Shown here: positions 6,382 to 15,478 of the stretch, in pieces
Layout: the number at the start of each line of letters is the position of its first letter
Position numbering within the stretch: position 1 is the stretch's first letter
NCBI GenBank assembly: GCA_002309635.1
Contig: DBXO01000003.1
Coordinates: 1-64,000, forward strand
DNA from: Ruminococcus flavefaciens
Lineage (GTDB): Bacteria; Bacillota; Clostridia; Oscillospirales; Ruminococcaceae
Direction: 5' to 3'
DNA length: 64,000 nt
Notes under the pieces: generated by a model
What the model was told of the DNA's origin: nothing
What the model saw: the letters and a program-made list of their open reading frames with translations, nothing else
Databases searched by the model: none
Made by a program: the position numbers and the translations under genes

Positions 6382-7443
6382 TTATTTTTCGTATTTACTG
6401 AGGGCGGTTTTCAGAGTTTCTGCTATTTGTTCTCGCAGGCTTTTAGGGGAAAGTACCTCTACTGCGTCTGCAAACTGTATCGCCCAGTGTAGCATTGAAG
6501 CTTCGCTTGCTTCAACGTGAACTATCATCATATCGTCAGGTAACGTTTCAATTCTGTTGTTCGTACCAAAACTGTCTGCAACATCATTCATCATATACTG
6601 TTTACACTGAAATGTGATATGTACGGGAGTACCGCTCCATAGATTCGGATGCGTTTTTATGTAATCTGAAAGCCTGATACCTGCTGAAAAGCCTTTCAGC
6701 GTTCTCAGTTGAGTTGCAGGTTCATCTTTCTTTTTGCAGTCTTTGATACGGTCAATACGGAAATGTGTCAGATCATCATGCTCCGGAAGATTACATATCA
6801 AATATGAGTGACCGTTTCGTGATACTATCTGATATGGATTTACAGTATACAACTTCTTTTTGCCGTTGCTGTCAAGTTTGTATTTCAGCTTACCGTCTAA
6901 CCCACAATCACAGTAGTGGAATGATACTTGTCTTCCGTTTGCAATTGCGCTTCCTATGTTTTCAAGAATAATATAGATCTCTCGATTTATGATATTATCG
7001 CAAATCTCCATATCTGTATTCTTAACTGTCGAGAGAAAATACTTACTTGACAAGCCCTCAAGACGTTCAATAAGCGGTATACGTTCTTTCTTTGAAAGAC
7101 CGTCAGCTGCCAATACACTGTCTATCAACAGGCGAAGCTCACCATTAAAGAATTCTTGATCATAATACCAGTTAGTCTTTATTATTACTTCACCACGCTT
7201 GGCGTTGCGGATAGTTGGTTCTTTTTCGTGTTCACTGCCCTCGTATCTGATTGGGAATAAATTGCATTCGTAAATCATATCAAGATTACGGCTCACTACT
7301 TTAGGATCAACCTTTATATCAAATTCTGATTTCATCAATTCTATTATCTTCTTCTTTTTTAGCGGATGATCCTTGTCAGAATGCTTTTTTAATATATCAA
7401 GAATTTCAAGTATTATCACTTTCTTGTGCTGACTGTCTGTCAT
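6382..7443 (-). CDS. WYL-domain transcriptional regulator
   Basis: 353 residues. Residues 1-80 form a winged helix-turn-helix (LDILKKHSDKDHPLKKKKIIELM, then DPKVVSRNLDMIYE). The WYL sensor domain follows with its typical landmarks KLYTVNPYQIVSRNGHSYLICNL and THFRIDRIKDC. A WYL C-terminal extension has the HITFQCKQYM and VHVEASEASMLHWAIQFAD strands. WYL regulators commonly sense single-stranded nucleic acid or nucleotides and control DNA repair and defence genes. It is transcribed divergently from the AddB/AddA-like genes across a 377-bp gap that contains an inverted repeat, so it is the natural candidate regulator of that pair. Confidence 0.85.
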   Translation of the reverse strand: MTDSQHKKVIILEILDILKKHSDKDHPLKKKKIIELMKSEFDIKVDPKVVSRNLDMIYECNLFPIRYEGSEHEKEPTIRNAKRGEVIIKTNWYYDQEFFNGELRLLIDSVLAADGLSKKERIPLIERLEGLSSKYFLSTVKNTDMEICDNIINREIYIILENIGSAIANGRQVSFHYCDCGLDGKLKYKLDSNGKKKLYTVNPYQIVSRNGHSYLICNLPEHDDLTHFRIDRIKDCKKKDEPATQLRTLKGFSAGIRLSDYIKTHPNLWSGTPVHITFQCKQYMMNDVADSFGTNNRIETLPDDMMIVHVEASEASMLHWAIQFADAVEVLSPKSLREQIAETLKTALSKYEK

Positions 7444-7820
7444 AACCGTAAACCTCCTGTTCAGATGATCAATGAACTATATGCGAAAAAAAGGATAGCC
7501 TTATGTACTAAGGCTGCTTTTCTTCAATATTGCATCTCTTCAAAATTTATTATATCATTTTGACATGATATATCAAAGAATATTTTGTTAACAATACATA
7601 CATGCATGAATTTCTATGAATTGAACAAAGAAAGAAAATGTCTATTGTATACTATGACATTGTAAAAGCCTATATATCGTTATATTCTGCGTGCATTATA
7701 CTTTGAGGATATTTTACTCACCTTTGTATGTTATCAAAACAAAATATTTACATTTTTACATAGAAATCCGATTTGATACGTGGTATAATGCAATTAATAA
7801 TAACGAAATGAGGCGATAAA
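7444..7820. other. Divergent promoter region between WYL regulator and AddB-like gene
   Basis: 377 AT-rich bases without an open frame of note. It holds the inverted repeat at 7551-7572 and, on the plus strand, an extended -10 promoter (TGGTATAAT at 7781-7789) about 32 bp before the start codon of the AddB-like gene. Confidence 0.5.
7551..7572. promoter_or_regulatory. Inverted repeat, candidate operator
   Basis: TATATCAT and ATGATATA, perfect 8-bp arms separated by TTTGAC, in the gap between the divergent WYL regulator and nuclease-helicase genes. Position and symmetry suit an operator for the WYL protein; this is inference. Confidence 0.4.
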
Positions 7821-10331
7821 ATGCGCGAAAAGATAATACTTGCACCAACAGCGAACGGTACAGAGCTTCTCAGAAGCCTTGCTCGACACGGTGTAAATAC
7901 ACTTTGCCTGCGTATAATGAGCAGTGCAGAACTTGCGGAAACTGCCCTTATGCGAAGCGGCGAGACAGTGACTCAGCAGTATATCAGAACTGTTGATGAA
8001 CCTGCTCTGTTTTTCAGCTTTCTCAATGAAGTTGAGTTCTTTTCTGCTGCATCATTTGCAGATGCGCAGAATATCGCCTCTGCACTGGATTCCTTGAGAA
8101 AGCTCATAGTGTCAGATGAAAATAAGGTTTTGCATGAGAAGCTTTCACAGGGAGAATTTGCCGAAAACAGTGCTGCACTAAGACAGGTATATGACAGGTA
8201 TATCGCAGAGCTTGAGAGCAAAGGCTTCATTGACTGCATACAGCTCATAAGAAAAGCTGTTGAGCTTTCTGAGACCATAGATTCCGAATTCTACATATTG
8301 CAGGAATATAAGCTCGCTCCCCTTGAAACTGCCCTTATTGATAAACTTTCTGGCGGAAGCTATAAAGAAATATCGCTGTGTGAGCTAAGCGGAGCTGAGG
8401 AAAGGTATGTTGATTACTGTGATATTACTGAAGCATATGGAGCTTCAAATGAAGCCGAGCATATTATCGAGACTATTTATTCCAAGGGACTGCCTCTTGA
8501 TAACTGTATCGTTGCAGCTGCCGATACAATGAAGTATTCTCAGCTTTTCTACGATATAGCAAGTCAGTACAATATTCCTGTGACATTCGGATGCGGACTT
8601 CCTGTCAGCAATTCCACATCTGCCGAGCTTATGCGTAACTTCCTTATATGGGAGACCACTGGCTACCACGGAAAGGACTCGTTGTACGGCATTGTATTCA
8701 GCGAATGCTTTGACCGTCAGAAGCTTATCGGAGAGCTTTCTATTGAAAATGAGAAAATACTTCGTGATATAGTGGATATTGCAGGCACTATGAGGCTATC
8801 CTGCGAACATGAGGAGAATGAGAGTAAGCTTTCCGCATACGCCAGTGAATACCCTGAGAATACTGACTATATAGAAACGATAAGGTTCATGTTTGCGGAG
8901 GTTGAGCGCGGCTGCTCATATATAGTGAAGAATTACACTGTTATCCGTGAGGGCTTTGCAGGCAGACTCGACCGTTCCGCTGTCAATGGTGTATGTGAAG
9001 AAATGGACGCATATACTCTACTTTCAGGCGGTAATGCTGTTGAGATAATCGATCAGCTTCTTGCAATAAATGTGTGCTGTGAGAACAGCCGTGAAGGAGC
9101 ATTGCACATAACAGGTATTAAGCAGGCTATGTGCAGCCTACGAGATGAGCTTTTCGTTGCAGGACTCTCGGCTGATATTTTTCCGGGTATGCCCCGTGAA
9201 AATTACCTTGTTCCCGATGGTGACTACCTGATGTTTGATGAGAATGCTCCTACATCAGAAAAGTGTATAGCTGACAAGAAGCAGGCTCTTTCTGACCTTA
9301 TGAGAACAGCTTCTTCTCTTGGAAACAGAGTACACTTATCGTATTCGGGATACGATACGGCAGAGCTTAAGGAAGCGAATGCCTCATCTCAGCTTTTTGA
9401 GATATTCAGAGCGAAAAACGGAGAAGAATCAACGCTGGACGACCTCAAAAGCAGTATCGCGCATACAGGCTTTTTCGAGAACAGTTACTCAGCTTCAAGA
9501 CTTGTTGGAAGAGCATATAACAGCGGCAGTATGATAAAAGCAGCCGATGATCCTAATGAAGAAGCCTCTGTAAGCATTTCAACAGACAATGCTTTCTCTC
9601 CAAGCGCAATAGAGACATATCTCAGCTGCCCAAGAAAGTATTATTTCGCCTATATCCTCAACATGGAAGAACCCGATACAGATGATGTTTTTGTGGTGAT
9701 AAAGCCTTTGGATATGGGGAATCTGGTTCATGGACTTATGGACGATGCTTTCAGATATTCTATGTCAAAGGAAAAGGTGAAATCAGAGGCTGTCCGCCGC
9801 TTCAATGCCTTGTTAAAAGCACGTCCGCCCATAAACGAACCTGATGTGAAACGTGTCCGTGAGGACTTCATGCGTATGATAGAGAATGGATTTGAAAGCA
9901 GCGACGGAAATGAAGTCATTTATTCCGAGCATACCATAAAGCCTGTGAAAATCGGCTCTATAAAGCTAAAAGGTCGTCTTGACAGACTTGAAAAGACTCC
10001 CGACGGGAATATAGTCATTGTAGACTACAAGACAGGCAGGAGGCTAAATCACAGACAGAACGACATTTCATCATGTATGCAGATTCTTCTCTATGCGGCT
10101 ATGCTTGAAGAGAGCGAGAATATAAAGGTGAGCGGCGGAGAATACCGCTATCTCAGGTATAACAAGAGCATCTCCTGTTCATATACAGATATTATTAAGG
10201 AATCTCTTATCGGTATTACAAATGACTTTGCCGAGCGCGTAACTAATGCTGATTTCGCACCTTTGGTCACTGATAATTGCAGATACTGCGGCTTCAGCCA
10301 TATCTGCAGGAAGGGAGGCGGAGAAAAATGA
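7821..10331 (+). CDS. AddB-like PD-(D/E)XK nuclease / inactivated helicase subunit
   Basis: 836 residues. The N-terminal two thirds follow the AddB/RexB helicase-like fold, but the first motif reads LAPTANGTELLRSL and lacks the GxxGxGKT Walker A loop that Bacillus AddB has, so ATP binding looks lost. The C-terminal nuclease domain is intact: GRLDRLEKTPDGNIVIVDYKTGR with the DYK of PD-(D/E)XK. Four cysteines frame it in the way that holds an Fe-S cluster in AddB (LSCPRKYYF near 610 and DNCRYCGFSHIC at the end). It probably forms a heterodimer with the next gene product that resects DNA ends. The two genes overlap by ATGA, which indicates translational coupling. Start: ATG 7821 after GAGGCGATAAA. 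The protein is shorter than typical AddB (about 1,150 residues). Confidence 0.8.
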   Translation: MREKIILAPTANGTELLRSLARHGVNTLCLRIMSSAELAETALMRSGETVTQQYIRTVDEPALFFSFLNEVEFFSAASFADAQNIASALDSLRKLIVSDENKVLHEKLSQGEFAENSAALRQVYDRYIAELESKGFIDCIQLIRKAVELSETIDSEFYILQEYKLAPLETALIDKLSGGSYKEISLCELSGAEERYVDYCDITEAYGASNEAEHIIETIYSKGLPLDNCIVAAADTMKYSQLFYDIASQYNIPVTFGCGLPVSNSTSAELMRNFLIWETTGYHGKDSLYGIVFSECFDRQKLIGELSIENEKILRDIVDIAGTMRLSCEHEENESKLSAYASEYPENTDYIETIRFMFAEVERGCSYIVKNYTVIREGFAGRLDRSAVNGVCEEMDAYTLLSGGNAVEIIDQLLAINVCCENSREGALHITGIKQAMCSLRDELFVAGLSADIFPGMPRENYLVPDGDYLMFDENAPTSEKCIADKKQALSDLMRTASSLGNRVHLSYSGYDTAELKEANASSQLFEIFRAKNGEESTLDDLKSSIAHTGFFENSYSASRLVGRAYNSGSMIKAADDPNEEASVSISTDNAFSPSAIETYLSCPRKYYFAYILNMEEPDTDDVFVVIKPLDMGNLVHGLMDDAFRYSMSKEKVKSEAVRRFNALLKARPPINEPDVKRVREDFMRMIENGFESSDGNEVIYSEHTIKPVKIGSIKLKGRLDRLEKTPDGNIVIVDYKTGRRLNHRQNDISSCMQILLYAAMLEESENIKVSGGEYRYLRYNKSISCSYTDIIKESLIGITNDFAERVTNADFAPLVTDNCRYCGFSHICRKGGGEK

Positions 10332-13300
10332 CAGATAATGATAAACTGGCAAGAGAACGTATATCAACGGATATATATGAAAACTTCTTTGTTGAAGCAG
10401 GAGCTGGCTCAGGAAAGACCACTCAGCTTGTACAGAGAATGACAGAAATGGTCAAGGCCGGTATTGATGTCAGCAAAATATCCGCCATAACTTTTACAAA
10501 AGCAGCTGCGAGAGAGTTCTATGAGCGTTTTCAGAATCAGCTCATAATCGAGAGCAATAACGAGAAACTTGATAATGCTGAGAGAAAACGCTGTGACGAA
10601 GCACTTCGCAACATTGATCTGTGTTTTATGGGCACTATCGACTCATTCTCCCACCTTATACTCCATGAGCACCCTTCCGAGGGAAGGATCCCGTCAGATT
10701 CCGAAGTTAAGGACGATGCGGAGATGGCAGAGATATTCAAGCGAGAGTATACTGCTATTCTGCACCATGAATACGGAGATGAGCTATTTGAGAAGTATGA
10801 ACAGTTTAGTGCTGTGCAGGATCATCCGAAACTTGTATTCACTGAATTCATATCAAGAATAATCAATGCAAGAGACGCCTATTTCATTTACGAACATGAT
10901 GATATATCCGATGTAGATGAGTATTTCAGTGAAGAAAAGCACAGGCTCATGCAGGCAATTGATTGCCTTATGAAGCGAAAAGACTTGTGGGGACAAACCA
11001 AGGATTGCCTTGAGAAAAATGAACTTCTGGAACAGGAGTACAGCTCACTTAAAAGGACATGGAACGGAAATGTCGGCGGTATTTACTATACGCTGGGCAA
11101 GCTTGACCAGTTCCGTCTGTATGCTGAGCCCGAAAGTATAGGTATTCTTGATGTATCACTTTTTTCTCCGTATACCTCCAAAGGCAAAATCGCGTATTAT
11201 ACATTTGAAACTAAAGATACAGATCTCTATAGGGAGCTTGGTGAATTCCAGTATTCGGTAACTGTTGATTTCCTTGTTTCTGCAGCAAGGGCTATAGCCG
11301 AGAAGCTTCGCAGAAATGGAGAACTGAATTTCTTTGATTACAAGCAGTATCTGCGTGATATGCTTAAACGTGATGCAGAAGGCGACGGAAAGCTGATACG
11401 TCATATATATGACCGTCATAGCTATTTCCTTATTGACGAATTCCAGGACACCGATCCTATGCAGGCTGAGATATTCTTCTATCTCACAGCTGAGAATCCT
11501 GTTCCGAACTGGCGCGAGTGTGTACCGCGTAAGGGTTCGCTCTTTATAGTGGGCGATCCAAAGCAGTCTATATACCGCTTCCGTTCGGCAGATGTGGCAG
11601 CATTCAAGGAAGTCCGAAGGCTGTTTGAGAACGGCGTAGGAGAAGTGGTGCAGCTTACAAGGAACTTCCGTTCAACTGTACAGCTGAAAGAATGGTTCAA
11701 CACTGCATTTACAAAGCTTCTTCCTGAGGATACTCCTCATCAGAGCAGATTCAGCCCGATACCTGTAGAGGGCAGTGATGATAAATCAGTATTCGGCGGT
11801 ATCTGGACGTACAGAGTTACAATAGAACACAATTCCATAGCAGATGATCAGGAGAAGGTCACTCGGATAATACACAGACTTGTCAATGATTCGAATATAC
11901 TTATGAAAAGCAGGAACGACAGTGCACCTCGAAGAGTACGTTACAGCGACTTCATGGTCATAGTCAACAGCAAGGAGCATATCCTCAAATTCCTCAGAGA
12001 GTTTGAAAGTTATGATATCCCTGTCATGGTCGAGGGAAAGATAAACTTCGGCGATTGTCCTGCATTATGCGCTCTCATACCGATAATAGAAGCTGTGTCA
12101 TCTCCATACGACAGACCAGCGATTTACGGAGCTCTCACAAGCAAGGTATTCGGTGTGACAGACAGTGAGCTTATCGCTTTGAGGAACAGAGGCGTATATC
12201 CCGAGATAAATGCTGTTTATAATGAAGCAATAAACGAATTTACTGATGTGAAATACGCGCTTGAAACTCTCAACAGACTTGCTGTAAGAGCGAGAACAAT
12301 GTCTGCGGTAACTGTGTTTACGACTATATTTGATGAGCTGAAAGTTCTTGAAAAAACAGGAACAGCATATCTTGAGTACCTGTATTATGCACTGGAGCTT
12401 CTCAGATCGGCAGAAGAACAGAGAGAGGTCATAAGCGTACTTGACGGTGCGGTATTTCTTAGAAAGCTGCTTGATGAATCTGCTCAGGAGCGCTGTATAA
12501 GCCTGCAAAGAAATGATAACAGAGTTCATATCGCTAATCTGCATAAGGTCAAGGGACTTGAAGCACCTATCGTAATACTGGCTGATCCGAGGGTTACGAC
12601 TCATGCTCCGGAAATGAGAACAGAGCATACTGCTGACGGTACAAAGTGCTATGTTTTCTCTTTGTCTATGAACAGGCAGAAGAAGGCTGTAACCACTAAA
12701 CAGCAGGCGGCATTTGAGGATGAAGTCCTTTCGTATGAGGCAGAGAAGCTGAGACTTCTGTATGTTGCGGCAACAAGAGCGAGAAATGCTCTTATTATAG
12801 CAGACGCATATACAGGCAGCGGAGATCATGCAAAAAACAACCCGTGGGAGCCTTTTATTCATATGGCAGACGGTGATTTCTTTGCAAGTCTGCCTGATAT
12901 GGAGGCAGATGAGCCTGCTCCGAAACCGATCAAAAACGCATCCGAACTGTATAGCGAAGCAGAGAAAAACTCTGTATTTGAGCAGTCTGACTCATCAAAG
13001 CCGACTTATTCGATCATGCGTCCGAGTCAGATAAAGCTCAGATCTGTCATTGAGTCCGAGGATGACTACGAAGACAGCTCCGATATTGACATACGTAAAA
13101 AAGAGATAAGGACCAATGCCGCATTGCTTGGTACTATGGTACATAAGCTTATGGAAAGCCTTGTTTCAGCAAAGAAGCTGCCTGACGCTGATAAGCTTTC
13201 GGCAGAGATAATCGGACGATACAGCGCTGTTGACGAGTATTCGGATATGCTGAAAAATGTATATGCTCACATTACTGACGGCGGCTATGAGCAGAATAAC

Positions 13301-13591
13301 GGTATGTGTACGGATATATTGTCGGAGCTGAAAACAGCCGATGAAGTATACTGCGAAGTTCCATTCTGTCATAAGGTCGAAGAAAAGAACGGAACATACA
13401 CTGTATGGAACGGTGTTATCGACCTTCTTTACAAAAAGAACGGTGTATGGCGTATCGTTGATTACAAAACCAACGCTGAAGCTGAAGGTCTTGACTACAA
13501 GTATTCGGATCAGCTCAATGCCTATAAAAATGCTTTCTTTGCTATGTCAGGAGAGAGCGCTGATGCTTTTATCTACCATATTGATATATAA
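10328..13591 (+). CDS. AddA-like UvrD-family helicase-nuclease
   Basis: 1087 residues from the ATG inside the ATGA overlap with the previous gene, supported by GGAGGCGGAGAAAA upstream. SF1A helicase motifs appear in order: Walker A VEAGAGSGKTTQL (24-31), motif Ia ITFTKAAAREF, motif II FLIDEFQDTDPMQ, motif III GDPKQSIYRFRSADV, motif IV LTRNFRS, motif V NLHKVKGLEAPIV, motif VI LLYVAATRARNAL. At the C-terminus WNGVIDLLYKKNGVWRIVDYKTN gives a second PD-(D/E)XK nuclease. This is the AddA architecture of RecBCD-type end-processing enzymes (both strands cut, Chi-regulated in the known members). It is either the housekeeping AddAB of this organism or a defence-linked relative; the divergent WYL gene and the accessory surroundings favour neither decisively. 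Confidence 0.87.
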   Translation: MTDNDKLARERISTDIYENFFVEAGAGSGKTTQLVQRMTEMVKAGIDVSKISAITFTKAAAREFYERFQNQLIIESNNEKLDNAERKRCDEALRNIDLCFMGTIDSFSHLILHEHPSEGRIPSDSEVKDDAEMAEIFKREYTAILHHEYGDELFEKYEQFSAVQDHPKLVFTEFISRIINARDAYFIYEHDDISDVDEYFSEEKHRLMQAIDCLMKRKDLWGQTKDCLEKNELLEQEYSSLKRTWNGNVGGIYYTLGKLDQFRLYAEPESIGILDVSLFSPYTSKGKIAYYTFETKDTDLYRELGEFQYSVTVDFLVSAARAIAEKLRRNGELNFFDYKQYLRDMLKRDAEGDGKLIRHIYDRHSYFLIDEFQDTDPMQAEIFFYLTAENPVPNWRECVPRKGSLFIVGDPKQSIYRFRSADVAAFKEVRRLFENGVGEVVQLTRNFRSTVQLKEWFNTAFTKLLPEDTPHQSRFSPIPVEGSDDKSVFGGIWTYRVTIEHNSIADDQEKVTRIIHRLVNDSNILMKSRNDSAPRRVRYSDFMVIVNSKEHILKFLREFESYDIPVMVEGKINFGDCPALCALIPIIEAVSSPYDRPAIYGALTSKVFGVTDSELIALRNRGVYPEINAVYNEAINEFTDVKYALETLNRLAVRARTMSAVTVFTTIFDELKVLEKTGTAYLEYLYYALELLRSAEEQREVISVLDGAVFLRKLLDESAQERCISLQRNDNRVHIANLHKVKGLEAPIVILADPRVTTHAPEMRTEHTADGTKCYVFSLSMNRQKKAVTTKQQAAFEDEVLSYEAEKLRLLYVAATRARNALIIADAYTGSGDHAKNNPWEPFIHMADGDFFASLPDMEADEPAPKPIKNASELYSEAEKNSVFEQSDSSKPTYSIMRPSQIKLRSVIESEDDYEDSSDIDIRKKEIRTNAALLGTMVHKLMESLVSAKKLPDADKLSAEIIGRYSAVDEYSDMLKNVYAHITDGGYEQNNGMCTDILSELKTADEVYCEVPFCHKVEEKNGTYTVWNGVIDLLYKKNGVWRIVDYKTNAEAEGLDYKYSDQLNAYKNAFFAMSGESADAFIYHIDI

Positions 13592-13597
13592 CGTTAA

Positions 13598-13620
13598 ATC
13601 CCTCGGCTTAGCCGAGGGAT
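13598..13620 (+). terminator. Hairpin after the AddA-like gene
   Basis: ATCCCTCGGC-TTA-GCCGAGGGAT, a perfect 10-bp stem starting 7 bp after the stop codon, followed by a T-rich CACTTTATTTATT. Confidence 0.7.
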
Positions 13621-13761
13621 CACTTTATTTATTCGAATATGTTGTGTTATGTTCGGACATTACGATCAGTACAAAGGTTTATTGCAAAAGGAACAAGCTG
13701 TGAATGCGACTATTGTGGAAACATTTTAAGAGGATAAAACATATGAAAATGAATAATCTCG

Positions 13762-13790
13762 GCGGCGCAGAAATGTGCCGCTGTTTTTTC
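13762..13790 (+). terminator. Rho-independent terminator
   Basis: GCGGCGCA-GAAA-TGTGCCGC (8 bp with one G-U, GNRA-type loop) followed by TGTTTTTTC. Confidence 0.7.
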
Positions 13791-14050
13791 AGAAAGGGAT
13801 TTTAGAGGGCCTTAAGCCTTATCAAGCAGCCGCATTTATGCCATCGATGCCCTCATAATCGCCGAGGGTAAAACGGTCAAGAGTGAGTATATGAGAAGCT
13901 TTATAGCGGTTTCTCACTATTCCATATTTAAATGCCGAATTCGGAATTCTCAGTTCATTCACTTGTAGAATAATCCGAAATTGGAATTTGTCGATAATTT
14001 AATTTGTACCACTTATATCGCTTTTTTCACTCAAATGATTATTCAGGAAC

Positions 14051-14095
14051 AAAAAAGTCCTCACAGCCGAAGCTATGAGGACTCATTGTTTTTAT
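14051..14095. terminator. Bidirectional terminator-like hairpin
   Basis: AGTCCTCA pairs with TGAGGACT, with an inner AGC/GCT pairing; an A-run precedes it and T-rich sequence follows, so it can act on both strands. Confidence 0.6.
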
Positions 14096-14157
14096 TCAGA
14101 TAAACACATTAACGTGAATATCACGCCAGCTTAGTATCCTACGCTTAAGGAAAAGCA

Positions 14158-14198
14158 AAATAGTCACAGGAAACAAAGAACCTGTGACTATTTTTATG
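14158..14198. terminator. 13-bp hairpin terminator
   Basis: AAATAGTCACAGG pairs perfectly with CCTGTGACTATTT around a 10-nt loop and is followed by TTATG; it immediately precedes the DUF1848 remnant. Confidence 0.65.
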
Positions 14199-14205
14199 AA
14201 TATAA

Positions 14206-14685
14206 TGTAAATTATCGCGTAAAGGTATTGACAAAAAGCCGAAAATGTGCAGCGAAGCCAATCAGATATACACATCTGATTGGAGGGACTTATCTTGCAG
14301 AATTACTGTAGGAGCTTATGATACCTGCGGTCATCTCTGTAAGTACTGTTATGCCAACTATAACAGAGAAAATGTAAAAAGGAATATCCGACGCCATGAG
14401 CCTTCATCTCCGTTCCTTGTTTGTAACGGAGCGAGAATACCTATAGTCGATAAAGAACTAATCTCAGTAGGAGAATTAGGATTGGTAAAATATATAAAGC
14501 CTCTGTCAATAACAGAATACTGTATGCTGCTTCAGACGACATGGGCTACGAACTCCAAAAGGTCTATTGGCTCCATTATCAGCGAAATGAAGCTCAATGA
14601 CGAGTTTATGTATATTAAACCCGAACTCATTTACGATGAGTTCGACGGCAAGTGTCCCTCATGGGAAGAATTAAAAGCATTATAA
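14206..14685 (+). pseudogene. C-terminal remnant of a DUF1848 (radical-SAM-like) gene
   Basis: The open frame starts right after a stop at 14203-14205 with no ribosome binding site; the first Met is at 14245. Residues around GAYDTCGHLCKYCYANY followed by HEPSSPFLV match the C-terminal iron-sulfur segment of DUF1848 proteins, in which this CxxxCxxC-type motif sits near residue 200 of about 290. The N-terminal barrel is missing here. After it the sequence departs from the family (ISVGELGLVKYIKPLS onward, ending SWEELKAL), which suggests fusion to unrelated coding sequence. I read it as a decaying gene fragment rather than a working enzyme. Confidence 0.55.
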
Positions 14686-14691
14686 TCAGAA

Positions 14692-14713
14692 AGGCTCGCC
14701 AAACGGCGAGCCT
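14692..14713. terminator. Hairpin between convergent genes
   Basis: AGGCTCGCC-AAAC-GGCGAGCCT, perfect 9-bp stem between the convergent ends at 14685 and 14722. The T-tract is poor in both directions. Confidence 0.55.
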
Positions 14714-14721
14714 AAATACTG

Positions 14722-15276
14722 TTATTCAATTATGATTACAGGTTTTTTTGAGCTATCGAGCCATTTCAGAATAATAAGCATATCATTCTCAGGAACAGCT
14801 ACACAGCCAGCAGTATATGAACCTGTCATACAATGAAGAAATATTGCAGAGCCCTTATACGGCACAATAGGATTGGTGTTATAATCAATGACAACTGAAT
14901 ACTTGTAAGCAACAGGATAATCGATGAGATGTTCTGCACTGTTCCAAGTGATATTTCTGCTCTCTGCCCACTGATTATACAGGGGAGATAAAGGATCATC
15001 TACCCAGTAACAGTTACTGTTGAGCTGCCTGTATTCAACATTCAACCCATTAATTGGCTGAGTCCCAAAGGCAAATCCAAGAGAAAACACCCCTTTGGGA
15101 GTACAATAATCGCCTTCGCAGCTATTGGCAGAAGCGCCGTTCATGCCAACTACACCATTTGTTTCAAGCAGGCAGCTCCGTAAGCTGTTTTTATTTTCAT
15201 ATAGTCTGACAACACAGGAACTGCCGCTTGAATCAATAGTAATGAGTGGAATAGAATTATTCTGAACGAAAACCAT
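14722..15276 (-). CDS. L,D-transpeptidase (YkuD domain) protein without export signal
   Basis: 184 residues. The C-terminal half carries the YkuD catalytic signature: IFLHCMTGSYTAGCVAVPEND with His148 and catalytic Cys158. Upstream is the characteristic EGDYCTPKGVFSLGFAFG segment, equivalent to the TPxGxFxI motif. YkuD enzymes form 3-3 peptidoglycan cross-links or attach proteins to peptidoglycan. No signal peptide or membrane anchor is visible at the N-terminus (MVFVQNNSIPLITID), and the ribosome binding site before ATG 15276 is weak. It may therefore have lost its export signal or start elsewhere. Cys149, next to the catalytic His, replaces the usual Gly. Confidence 0.75.
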   Translation of the reverse strand: MVFVQNNSIPLITIDSSGSSCVVRLYENKNSLRSCLLETNGVVGMNGASANSCEGDYCTPKGVFSLGFAFGTQPINGLNVEYRQLNSNCYWVDDPLSPLYNQWAESRNITWNSAEHLIDYPVAYKYSVVIDYNTNPIVPYKGSAIFLHCMTGSYTAGCVAVPENDMLIILKWLDSSKKPVIIIE

Positions 15277-15478
15277 TTCTGCTATAGCTGTTATATTTCA
15301 ATTATTGAACTTTTGATAGTTCCTACATATACTGCTTAAATACTATAATATGAATACGTTTCTCATTGTACATGATAGCCTGCATGTTAACACGCTTATC
15401 TACGTAAATGCCTTTATAATAAGCAGAATCAGATATTAAATATCGAAAACTCCAAGTACATAGTGCAATTAATAAATA
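15277..15478. other. AT-rich spacer
   Basis: 202 bp between two minus-strand genes with no hairpin or convincing promoter. Confidence 0.3.

Larger units (their letters stand above)
13621..14205. other. Scarred non-coding region with three hairpins
   Basis: About 600 bp with no convincing gene. It contains a 32-codon frame without a ribosome binding site at 13637-13735 that ends in a Cys cluster (SCECDYCGNILRG), hairpin terminators at 13762-13790, 14056-14095 and 14158-14198, and several short broken frames. It looks like a junction where earlier genes were deleted. Confidence 0.45.

Noticed and set aside
12098..12862. A 254-codon open frame on the minus strand inside the AddA-like gene.
   Set aside because: It is antisense to conserved helicase motifs, has no ribosome binding site and encodes a low-complexity basic sequence.
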